This document shows positions 11,501 through 23,500 of a stretch of DNA of 64,000 bases, piece by piece (positions within the stretch are counted from its first letter, which is position 1; the number at the start of each line of letters is the position of its first letter). Under the pieces are notes generated by a model. That model was not told where the DNA came from. It searched no databases and saw only the letters and a list, made by a program, of their open reading frames with translations. Position numbers and translations under genes: made by a program. Source of the stretch: Adiantum capillus-veneris (lineage: Eukaryota > Streptophyta > Polypodiopsida > Polypodiales > Pteridaceae); contig CM043959.1 of the NCBI GenBank assembly GCA_014529385.2, positions 13,238,809 through 13,302,808 on the forward strand, written 5' to 3'.

Positions 11501-14500
11501 ATCTCCCAACCCCTTTTTGGGGAGGTTGACCCACCCGGGGGGGCAAGGCACTTGAGCGCTCTTGTAGCTCATTTGGGTAGAATGACGTCATTTTCCTCGA
11601 AAGGAGTCGGATTAGAGAATAAAGCATAGAAAGGAGGGCATTATCACCCCATCCGCCTATGCAGAAACTTTGCAAATAAAACCTGTAAAATTGGAATTAG
11701 CACTTCGAACGCACACGGCTTGGAAGCTAGAGCGCTCCAAGCAAACGCCGACAACTTGTTGGCCACCAATATTGGCGCCCCTTTCGGTATTTCTTTATTC
11801 TTATTAAAAAGGGAATAAAACCTGTGATTTCCTACGAACTGTCCCGCATAATCCGAGCTGAAAAAGACCTACTCTGGCCTGATTTCGGCAACATAAATAT
11901 ACTAGGAAACTTCACAGACAAAATCCCCACGCAAAGGATGACTTTCCCGGCGCATACTGACACTTTACAAAAGCTGGCAAGCATCTGTAGCATGCTTAAT
12001 TCTCTGTTTTCTGCCCTGAAATAGCGCCAAATCACCTATTTAACAATCCCTTCGCTTCCCTGAACCTACTGGGGGTATTAGGGACCGATTAGGGCTGAAA
12101 CCCTAAACCTGCAAATCTACACAGCAAGCTGAAATTTCCTGTTTTGGGCTCCGTTTCGCGAGCCGAACGCATCTGTAGCAAGCCCTCGTACTCCCGCACT
12201 TGTTGGGTTACTTGCCCTCTGAATCGAACAAGATTTCTTGCAAGAATTCTCTCCGAATTCACCTATACCTACGGGGGATTAGCAATTAGCTAATAGTACC
12301 TGCACAAGAGGCTCTTGCCTCAGCATATGTGCATGAACCCACAAAATTGTACATACAAATGAGTAGCCCTCGAGCGGGGCATCACGATTTTGTATTCAAA
12401 AGGGGAGAGAGGTGCGCAAGAGCGGAATCATCGCACTACATAGTGCAAGGGAGAAGGCAAGCTTTTTATTAAAGCCGTGATCACCTGCACCCACTACTCA
12501 CACACACAGTAGCACTTATGAACCAAAAATCAGCCCCCTCTCTTAAAATGGGCGCCCCCCTCTTCAGCTGGACTTGGCAAACTCCTTTGTAGCCGCCAAG
12601 TGTCCACTGATCCACTAAATCTTGTCACTACCAGATTCATATCTTTTCTCACATTTCAAGCAAACATGCCAATGACCATCCCGAACAAGACAGTACATTC
12701 ACCAAGCATATTATTTACAAATCAAACACTTAGTTCACACAAAACACCAAGGTGCAAGCTTCAAATTAGTCATCTCATCTAGTCCAAAACTGTTGATCCA
12801 CCTACCTCTCTGTGTAACCATCTCATCCTTCCAGAAACTCTTGATGCACTAACAAGAGTATCCGGTCGTCTCATCCACATAGGAATCTTGATACACACTA
12901 GGATCACATTCCTAACTCACTTAGGTATCACATGTAAATCTCACTGATCTCTAACAAATGTCTAAATGCACTAAATTCATCTCCTCATTCATCAGACAAA
13001 ATGCTGCAGACATTTTATCTTTCCAACTTATACTGTAACAATACACACATGAAAGGGTACATGTAAACAAGTTCAATCTAGGAAATTTTTCAATTCAATG
13101 TAATCTTTATATACCTTCATAAGTTCAGAATAGTCTGAACTCACGAATTATAAGCGAAAATAAAGTACTCATAAAACTATAAAAGCAAGGGACACAAGAA
13201 AAGAAAAGAAAAAACAAAAACGAAAACAAAGACAAACAAACAAACTAACTAAATCACTCTGTTTCCTACGAAACAAAACTAGATAAAACAAAACATTATG
13301 AACTTAAAAAAGTTTTTAGAAAAGACATGCGTAAAATAAGTTGACGCAACTTGGCTTAAAATGAGTACTCAACTTTAAGCCAAAAAGCATAAGACATCTT
13401 AAAAACTTAATCCTAGAAATAAAAATTCACACAATAACTTCTAAAGGAACACATTCTTAAGTCCTCAGGTTAGCTAAATAGGGAATCAAAAAATAAATAC
13501 TAGTGCAAACCTATGAAGAGCAAAGATCACAACTTGACAATATGTGACCTTCACTTCGCTGCTTGTCCAAACAGGAAGAATAAGATTATCACCTTTATCA
13601 TGCATAGCTTGGATAACAGCTATGACATCCCCACTCACGTCGTCAGTGCCAAAGAGTAGGTGCAGGTTTGTATAGAGGTCATTCATGCTTTGAACGTACT
13701 CTACAAAACCAACGAGCTGAGTTTCTATCAGGTGACGGGCATACTCGGCCATGATAAAGGCTAGCATTTGTTAAGCTATCGGTAAAATACTAGAAGCGCT
13801 AGAGATCAAAACAACAACATAAGGTGTTATCGAGTCAAACAATAAGTGGGCTATTTAGCTCCCCACTTCTATTGAATATTCTACTGATTATCTTCAACAT
13901 TCCCAAGGAAGAAACATTCAACATAAACTTACTACGAGCAAAAATGAACGAACGTTTTTCATGATTCTTTTGAATGAGTATCCTTTTTCAACTAGTAAAG
14001 AAATAAGATTTCAAGATTGAACAACAAAAGCAGATTTACTAGAACAAAGACAAGAAAATCTAAATGGTTGAGAGTAAATGACACCGTACTTAGCTAAAAG
14101 AGATATGTTCGAAGAAATGTGAGGCATACGGATGATATTTAGATTGTAATTTTGGTTCAAGACGCTTATCATAGATATCTACTTCTAATCCCAAGGAAAT
14201 CTGAAAAATCTTAAGGACTAAAAAGGCACAACAATCACTATTTGTGGTACAGTTAAGTTCACAAAACTCCCTAGGATAAATTCCTCCGCCTACAGAACTC
14301 AAATTCAAGTACATAAAATCATGAAAAGAAGGAACGCCAAGAACAAAAAGATCATCTACAAAGCGTCTTACATTGCATAACTTGTGCAAAAATATTGGGC
14401 AAGTGTTAGCAAGGACAAGACGCTCTATAACCGGCCTATACAACGTAGAGCGCGATACTATTTCAATTACCTGTTGACTTTACACAGAGCACTGAGAAGG

Positions 14501-17500
14501 AAAGAAAACACATATGCGTCCAGCGACTGGAATGTCACTGCGCACACGAGACCGATGCCCTGAAGGCCCCAAAGACTGGCGCCCCTTTCTATATTTCTTT
14601 ATTCGATTTAAGGTAGACAATCCTGCCACTTAGTACAAGCTTTCGCAAAGCTGTCCAAACCTGAGGAGGGCTGAAAACGCAAGTTTCCGACCTGATTTCG
14701 GCAACATAACGACGCAAAAAACCCTATAGGTCAAAAGTACCTGTCTAGGGCGGATTCCCTCACTATCTAGAAGCTTTCTGATGAGCTGTCACAGAAATTC
14801 AACGTGCTGTAATTCTCTGTTTTTCACTGCCGGGTGCCCAAAAGCCTGTACACACATCCCAAGGCTCTCACGAGGCTCCCCTGGTGTTCCCTTGCAGTTT
14901 AGGTGCGAAACCCTAAACCTGCAGAAAAACACAGCAGGCTGTCATTCCCTGTTTCGGATCGTTTTTAGCGGAGTGAACACACCTACATGTGTCCCAAGGG
15001 CTCCCGCACGCAATGGGACAGTTCCCCTGTGAATTAGACGAGTTCTCACAAGAGAAAACTCTCCAAACTCGCAATCTTTCGCGATGAAACTGTGCGTACC
15101 CATGGGGAATTAGCAATTAGCTAATCCGGTTCCTGTTCGAAAGGCTCTTGCCTTGGCAAACGAGCATAAACCCCCAGAACTGTACATATTCATTTGAGTA
15201 GCCCAACTAGTGGGACATTACCATATGTGCCAAAGGGGAGAGAGAGATGTACGAGAGCAAGTCATCGCGCTACATGAGACAGAGGAAAAGGCAAGCTTTA
15301 TATTAAAGCTGTAGACTTGCAGCCACTACTCACACACTCACTATAGGTCACTTTCATGAGCAAAAAATCAACCTCAACTCAAAAATGGGCGCCCCCTCTT
15401 GGGATGAGAGCTGCAGGTTGTTCTGGTGCTGCTAAGTGTCCAGTTTGCCCCTTTGAGTTAATTCCCTAGTTTCCACTAACTTATAAAGTTGTGACTTTCC
15501 GAGTGGCCCAGACTTCATTTGGCACACATAGGCTTCCATACTCATCAGAATTCAATGCTAACTCGCTCGACCAGTCCCAAACTGACCGACCCAAACTCCC
15601 GATGTGAGAAACCTATTTGCCTGCAGCCGTTTCACACTGGCCATGCAATGTCCACTTGCACCTTTTCAAGGGCTCCGCGGAAAACAAGTAAACATAAAAA
15701 TATCTAGTACTTATTTACGGAAGGCAACAAGAAAAATACACCTCCTGGTGACACACCCCACCCTTGAAATACTGCAAGCGACCTCGCTTGCATGCCAAAA
15801 ATACATGCGTTATCTCCTAATATCACATATATTCTATGATGGAAATCCAAGATATACATGCTTCTGGAAATGTAGCGTTGGACGATTAAACAATGCCAGC
15901 AACCTAGCTACGACACATATATCAAGCATAGAAGTCTTCTAGTGTACTCTAGAGCAGCATAAGGTGGAGCATGACTTTCCATCAAAATCTTTGGCCGTAA
16001 CTGTTTAGTAACGCATAACTTTCCATGCATCATGAGAAAGTCATTCTTAAGCATATAGTGCTCATGATGTTGCCCATCAACAAGCTGGTCATAAATCCTT
16101 GCAAAATCTGAATCTTCAGCATATTGTGTCTTCATTTCGTCTGCTTCACAATGGTACGGAATTGACACTGCTGAAATTTGGGGCTTTCGTGACAACGCAT
16201 CAGCCACCACGTTCTTTTTCCCTTGCACATGCACAATCTGAAAATGGAACATTGACAAGATGTTTGCCCATCGCATGTACTTCTCAAACAACTTCGTCTA
16301 TGTGAGAATATATCGCAAGGTTTGATGATCCGTTTGGACAACAAAATCAGTCCCTAGGAGATAGTGTTTCCAACTAGTGAGAGCATGAATTACTACCAAC
16401 AATTCTTTCTCATAGACTTGCAAGTTTCTTTCAGTCTTCAAAAGAAATCTGCTCTCATATGCAACTACTCCGTCATTCAGAATTAGAATTGCACCAAGAC
16501 TATGGCCACGCGCATCACACTGAACCACAAAAGGTTTCGAAAGATCTAGCAAAATGATTACCGGATCTAAAGTCAGCTTCTCTTTTAGGTGTTTGAAGGT
16601 TAAAATTTCCTTGGCTATCCACTTGAAAGTAACTCCTTTTCCTTGCACTGCATGGAGTGGAGAAGCAATCTCAGCAAAATTTCGGATGAACCTCATGTAG
16701 TAGGAACATAAGCCTAGAAAGTTTCGAATGTCATGTACGGACTTCAAGTCTGGCCATGACCTAATTGCTTCCACTTTGGCGGGATCCATGCGTACCCCAT
16801 CCTTTGAAACAATGTGCCCAATGAAGTGAATCTCTTGCAAAAAAGAATTCACTCTTCTTCGCATTAATGAGTAGCCTGTTCTTACGTAACTCATTGAAAA
16901 CTGCGGTCAAGTGATCTCTATGCTCCTCTTCACACTTTTGAGTAGACAATCATGTCATCAAAGAAGGTACCCACGAAGTTTCTATGTGGTCTAAAAATTA
17001 TGTCCATCATTCTATTAAACGTGGCAGGAGCATTTGTGAGACCAAACGAAATGACAAGAAACTCATAGAGACCAAATGTTCTCCTGAACGCAGAGTTATG
17101 GACATCTTCTGGCCTAATGTGTATCTGAGGGTGGCCACTCTTTAGGTCTATCCTTGTAAATAATGACGCTCCCTCAAGCCGATCAAGAATTTCATCTATC
17201 CTCGGTATGGGGAACCTGTTCTTGATGGTATTCTTATTCAAGGCGCAATAGTCAATGCACATGCACCATGAACTATCCTTCTTCTGCACTAGGAGTACAG
17301 GCAAACAAAAAGGGGATGAACTAGGCTGAATCAGCCCCTTCTCTAAAAGCTCGTTGACCTTACTCATAATCTCTTTCTGCTGGGCTGCACTAACCCTGTA
17401 TGGTGGTCTATTCGGTAGACTAGAACCTGGCACAAGATCTATGGTATCCTCAGGTCTCTCAGGAGGTAACTCCCCTAGCAAAGAGTCCAAAGAACAATCA

Positions 17501-20500
17501 CTGAAACCACTCAAAAAAATTGACCTGTCTTTATCTAAGGTAGACAAATTAGATACAACTTCAGGTACTTCTTTTGCAAAAATCAAGTACGCAGAAAGAT
17601 GATTCTTTATTACAGATGAAATAGCAGAAGCAAAAACAACTGGAACAGACTCGCCTTTAAGCTTTACATCCTGAGTCTTTCCATCGAGGACATGAGTCTT
17701 TCCTCTATGTATAAGGGTAATCTTTTTGTTGTAAGTATCCACCATAGCATGCAACCTGTAACACCATGGGATACCTAGTAACACATCACAGCCCTCAAGT
17801 GGCATAATATGAAATTCTTCCACATCGACATAGCTCTGAATATGCAGACGAAGCTTTTCCCCAAAATGGGAGTAACAGGCTCTGAATAACCTGGGCATGC
17901 CAAACCTGCTTCCCCTGTCATACCCATCTCCTTTGCACGAATGCCCAACTTTGATGCCAATTCTTGTGATATGAAATTTGCACGGGCTCCTGGATCAAAG
18001 AAAACCAGCATTGTCTGGTCTCTAGCTTTGCCCCAAGCTCTGCACAATTCCATTCCGTGGCATCTATGTTTGGTTGGTCTCCAACCAAACCTGGGACAAA
18101 CCCTACACTCGGCTTTGGATTCTTCCCTTTATGGTTTGGCTTGTCATCCTTATCCTGTGACTTCTTCGTGGGCATTCATTTGCAAAATGTCCTTCTTCTT
18201 CACAAATGTAGCATTTCTTGGCCTCTCTAAGCGCTTTCCTTTCTTCAAAAGTTTTGCCAAAAAAATGCCTTTTTTGTCCTTGTCCTCGTCTCGAAGGAGA
18301 TTTAGACTGCTTATTGGACATATCAGTTTCTTCATTGGAGGGCTTCTTTGTGGGAGGCTCAGAAGGCTTTGCTGCAACATTGCCCTTGGCTGAAAAATGT
18401 TTGCCCTTGGACCCTTCCTTGTGGCTATTAAATCCATCGGAATCTCCCTTCGACAGATTGCTGGCCACTCTTGCATTCTTAATCAACTGAGACATATTCA
18501 TGACAGTAGTCTTTGTACAATAGTCCCTGATTTTATTGGGCAATCCGCAACAGTACTTCTCAATCTGTCCCGACAATGGCACCAACCTGTAAGAGATGAC
18601 TGGTAGCAGTGCGGCCCAAAACTATTTGTTGTACTCTTCCCGATTCGCACACTGTTTAGCATTCAACACGTGCCATTCTGTCATCGCATCCACTTCAAAA
18701 GTGTTTGTCACCCATGCAAGCGCAAAAAGTTGTTTGAATTGGACCCACGTTGTTGGGGCTTGACCCTAGTTCAACAATGCGGTCAACCACCATTGAAGCG
18801 CATTCCCTTTCAAGAAAGTGGCAGCCTTGCGTATCTTTGAAGATTCCGCGAAGTTTCCTCCAACATAAGCTGCATCGAGCTGTTGTATTAAGGTCAAAGC
18901 CTTCAATTGATCCTCAGTTCCTCTGAAAGTTTCAAACTTCACTCCCTGCCCACCTTCCTTGTAATCCTTAGGCTGACTCCAAGAAGCCACGTTGTCATAA
19001 ACAGATGCCTGCAAAAGTGGTGCTCCACGATTGCCCATTCCAACACTCGCATCACCTGTTTTACCTGTCAGATCTGCATTTTGGGCGTATGGCAGTGAAA
19101 AACCAGCCATACCAAATTGTGTTCCAAGCACTTGAAACTGGCCATAGGCGCCTTGAAATCCTGGTTGGACACCCATCTTCGCGTACATAGGGGGTTACCC
19201 ATGCCTGTTTGCATTGTCCCGAACACATTCCCTGGCATATAACCTGCGGAAGGTCCAGCCATAGCTTGAAACACTAAACCAACTCCAAAATAACCAGGAT
19301 AAGTTATAGGTAATGGAAGGGTCTGACGCATAGCCTATTCATTACTCCCTTGACCATTCACAAACGGTTCTTGTCCAGCTAAAGCAAGTTGCTTTGGATC
19401 AGTGGACACTGCTAGTTGCTCAACCACATGGGCTTTCCCTCGAGCATCATGAGTCCTCTGCGCATTGGAAATCTCCTTTTCCTGCAACGGCTCGATCATG
19501 CCATATATAGGAGGCTAAAAACCCTGTGTCAGAGCCTGTAAGAACTCCTGCATCCTTGGATTGCTAGCCAATTGCTGAAACATGTCCATGCAGCAACGCA
19601 GTTGAGCTCTAAACAAACTGTCCTCTTCTTGAAGAGTTGAAGAAACTTTCTCTGTGCCATGTGAGGAAGATCCCTCTTCAGGTACTTGGTCTCTCTTCTC
19701 TGCATAACAACAAGCTCTATGTTGCTTTCACCCACAACAATCCACGCTGCACTTTTTGAATAAAAAGTGACCATCCCGTCAATGGAACCATATAACCGGC
19801 CTATACAACATAGAGGGCAGTACTATTTCAATTACCTGTTAACTTTACACAGAGCACTGAGAAGGAAAGAAAACACATATGTGTCCAGCGACTGGAATGT
19901 CACTGCGCACACGAGACTGACACCCTGAAGGCCCCAAAGACTGGCGCCCCTTTCGGTATTTCTTTATTCGATTTAAGGTAGACGATGCGACCACTTAGTA
20001 CAAGCTTTCACAAAGCTGTCCAAACCTGGGGAGGGCTAAAAACGCAGGTTTCCGACCTGATTTCAGCAACATAACGACGCAAGAAACCCTGTAGGTCAAA
20101 AGTACCTGTCTAGGGCTGATTCCCTCACTATCTAGAAGCTTTCTGATGAGCTGTCATAGAAATTCAGCGTGCTGTAATTTTCTGTTTTCCACTGTCGGCT
20201 GCCCAAAAGCCTATACACGCATCCCAAGGCTCTCAGGAGGCTCCTTTGGTGTTCCCTTGCAATTTACGTGCGAAACCCTAAACCTGCATAAAAACACAGC
20301 AGGCTGTAATTCCTTGTTTCGGATCGTTTTTAGCGGAACGAACACGCCTACGCGTGTCTCAAGGGCTCCTGCACGCAATGGGACAGTTCCCCTGTGAATT
20401 GGATGAGTTTTCACGCGAGAAAACTCTCCAAACTTGCAATCTTTCGCGATGGAACTGTGCGTACGTGTGGGGAATTAGCAATTAGCTAATCCGGTTCCTG

Positions 20501-23500
20501 TTTAGAAGGCTCTTGCCTTGGCAAACGCGCATAAACCCCCAGAATTGTACTATTCATCCGAGTAGCCCAACTAGTAGGACATTACCATATGTGCCAAAGG
20601 GGAGAGAGAGATGCACGAAAGCAAGTCATCGCGCTACATGAGACAGAGGAAAAGGCAAGCTTTCCATTAAAGCTGCAGACTTGCACCCACTACTCACACA
20701 CACTCTAGGTCACTTTCATCGAAAGATCACAATTATTGTAAGTCTGAGAGTTTACTTCACCTAACAAGCCATTCTAAATAGAACTTCTTGCACGTAACAA
20801 CAGAGTTATTAGAGCACTTATCTACGTAAGAGATTATAAAATCACGATGAAATTTCCTAAGAGCATCACGATCAGAAGAAGATAAGCTATTCCTTCTTGA
20901 AGAAACGTTCCTAGAGCAAGATGCTTATTTCGAAAAAGCTTTCTTGAGGACTACAGACTTCCAATGGGTAAAAACATCTTGAACTCCTAAAGACTCCTCA
21001 AACTTTACTACGACACTAGAAATTCCTTTCTCTATGGCTTTGAGAAGGCAAGAGTCATTTGAGGAAGGGAGCCTATATTTAGTACCTCTTGAGAAAAGGT
21101 CTTTCAAGGAATCCGAAGGAAGAATAGAACAATCGGCAGTAACTACATGACCCAAAGCTCCATTTACGTAAGAAGAAAAGGCTGTTTTACTACAAGGGCA
21201 ATCAATACTTGAGATTGCTAGCCTTTCTTGCTTTTTAAGATTACGTCCGATGTCACTATAGTTGAAAGCTTTTTGTCCTAAAGTTTTCACATATTTGAAA
21301 GCTACAACCGGATGGTTCCATACCTTTCTCACACATGGAGGGAGAGCATCCAAAGCTTCTTGAGATCTCAAAATAGAGCTTAATCCAATCTTGTCTAAGT
21401 CAGGGGAGGTAAAGATACTTATCAACAAATCTTTCTTTCCAACCAAGGGATTTTTCAGACTAGGATACTTGGACTTCATAAATTTGCCTAACAATACTCG
21501 AAGTTGAGTACTATGAGACTCTCTTAGCTCCAGATCTTCATAAGAGTAGTTCTCAAGGGTATACAAGAGCTTAAATAGGATCCTTATATTATACCTTTCA
21601 AATAATTTATAAGAAGAACCCAACTCCATGACTCTAGATGACCAATCTCCGTTTGAAATCCCTATAAGAAAAAATTCTATGGTTAGAAGGGTCATCACTC
21701 TCATTTCTAGAAATTGAAGCCCAAGGGAGACCTTGTACTCTACTAGAAATAATGTTGTGCAAGACAGCTAGATTGATTTCAGGGATAGAAGGTGGATCTA
21801 AACAGAATCTTTAGGAATCCAAGTTCTTTTAAACTGACTTGAAAGGAGAACTAACTTGGGTTGGGGATGCCTTCGCCAAAGCATAGGTTTCTTATGGTAA
21901 ATTGTCTTATTTTTACGTAAAGAAGACTTTCCTTCCAAGTTGAAACCTTTAGGGAAAAAAGTATGCAAAGTTCTCATAAAAAACAACTCTCGAGGCCACA
22001 CTGATTTATAGAACTCTTTAGAGTTTCTAAAATTTCCCTCTATGTGCTCAAGGGGAAAACAACGAAAAGACTCAAAGCCATGTTTTGCTATTGCAGCATA
22101 CAAGGGTTTCACACTTTCACGTGCGGTGCTCTTACTTTGAACTTTTGTCGCTTCTCTTACATGTTCCTGAAAATGGACAAAAGCTGTTCGAAAGGTTTGG
22201 CCAACATACATCATAGAACTATCATGAATACTATAAATAACATAAATAACTTGAGAGGTATGAACCAGACTTAAAGGACAATCTACCACAAGATGTTTTT
22301 TCCTAAAATGCCTCAAACGATTGAGGGCTTTTATGGAAGAACTTGTGTAATGAGTACTAACTAAGACATTCTTGAAAGAAGCCCAACGAATAGGACCATC
22401 ACCAAAAACATGCAAATTCTTCAAATTAGACTTGGCTAAAAACTTAAATCTTTCTTGATACAGATTATGACTACTTCTAGCTACTGAAAAAGAAAGAAGG
22501 GTCGAATAGACGTACCTGAGAGTCATCAACATTGCTGGTTGAAGCTGAAGAAGAAGTAAAAGTGTTTTTTATTTTTGTAGTAAGGTGAGTGTTTCAGATC
22601 AACGCCGCCTCAAGGCTAAAGATCCTAAGGCTAGATTGGTGCTAACCACACCCCTCATTTGTATAGCAGGGTTGTTGCCAAGCAGTGAGGTCCTTAAATA
22701 AGGTTGCTTGCTACACTCAAAAGATCATCGACAATAGCGTGCAATTGAGTGTCCGTGATCCCTTGCTAGAATCACTACTCAACCTCTCCTCTCACAAGAG
22801 ATATTTCATGAAACCACACAAGAAACCCTTGATCCAAGGGACCCAAATTAAGATGTTATTTTTATTTTTTAGGAGTTTTAGGAGAAAACCATTATTTACT
22901 AAAAACATGTATTCTACAAAGCCATTCTGTAAAATATTATCAAACCGTCGGTATCCCAAAATCCCATGGAGAAATTAGTGACTTTATTCAATCTAGGCAA
23001 TTTGTGACAAGGGAGTGAAGTCGCTGCCCTCGTGTAGCACGCACTGCACCACACTCAACCCATTGATTCAACATGCACTTAAGAAATAGACATCGCTAAA
23101 TATCCAAAAGCCTAAAGGTATAGCTCAAAATTGAAGAGAATCTACGAAGTCCTCCTTCCCCATCCACCTTGCATCGGGAGCCGGAAAATCCTGCCTTTGA
23201 CCAAATTATCAATTGACATAGCTTACTCTTCTCTTCTTTTTCTTATGCCCTAGGACCTGATGGTTGCTGCTCTTGCCCCCTACTATCCATTGGCACACAA
23301 TCGTGAATCTTCGATACTCTTTGACGAACTATCAGCTAGTTTCTGTGGTTCTTTCTTCGGACATTTCTAGAAGGCATGTCCCTCTTCAACACAACCATAG
23401 CATTTGTCCTCTTTGAGGTACTCAGCATGCTACTCTTCTGTCAATTTGAGCCCTGTGGATTTCTTCTTTTGATTCTTGCCCTTCTTCTTTTCCTTGGAAG

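Larger units (their letters stand above)
14426..20718 (-). mobile_element. Chromovirus B, full LTR pair, integrase deleted
   Basis: Ty3/gypsy element inside the Penelope-like element. The LTRs at 14426..15356 and 19791..20718 are over 90 percent alike by eye. On the minus strand the 5' LTR is followed directly by a primer-binding-like TGGTTCCATTGACGGGA (19790..19774), close to that of element D. Minus-strand order is gag (about 19774..18103), protease, RT and RNase H (about 18053..16200), then a short stub of integrase. The rest of integrase and the chromodomain are gone. No matching 5-bp target duplication was found (CGCTC at left, TCGAA at right). Confidence 0.9.
13900..22560 (-). mobile_element. 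Penelope-like retroelement with N-terminal GIY-YIG endonuclease, split by gypsy B
   Basis: Minus-strand order: a GIY-YIG endonuclease (22532..21798), a linker (about 21790..21704), the N-terminal RT region (21704..about 20725), gypsy element B (14426..20718), then RT palm and thumb (14425..about 13911). The parts form one Penelope-like protein by motif order: CPC near 21200, GHVVTADCS near 21145, a DKCSNN segment near 20815, FVDDLF near 14355, GGIYP near 14280, YDKR near 14165 and the thumb pattern SQPFRF with VEKGYSF near 14000. No endonuclease follows the thumb. About 150 to 200 residues of RT (finger to palm motifs A and B) are missing at the B junction. Stops (for example at 20925) and a frameshift near 20760 show the copy is inactive. 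No terminal repeats were identified. Confidence 0.8.

Noticed and set aside
13486..13767. An extra TASH3 exon
   Set aside because: Flanking TASH3 exons join in phase without it and the residues do not resemble the expected Ser-rich linker.
21798..22532. Stand-alone GIY-YIG homing endonuclease or organelle DNA insertion
   Set aside because: It is followed on the same strand by Penelope-specific RT segments, and there is no organellar intron or gene nearby.
13900..22560. Dryad-type Penelope element as in conifers
   Set aside because: Dryads carry GIY-YIG after the RT. Here it comes before, and nothing is found after the thumb.
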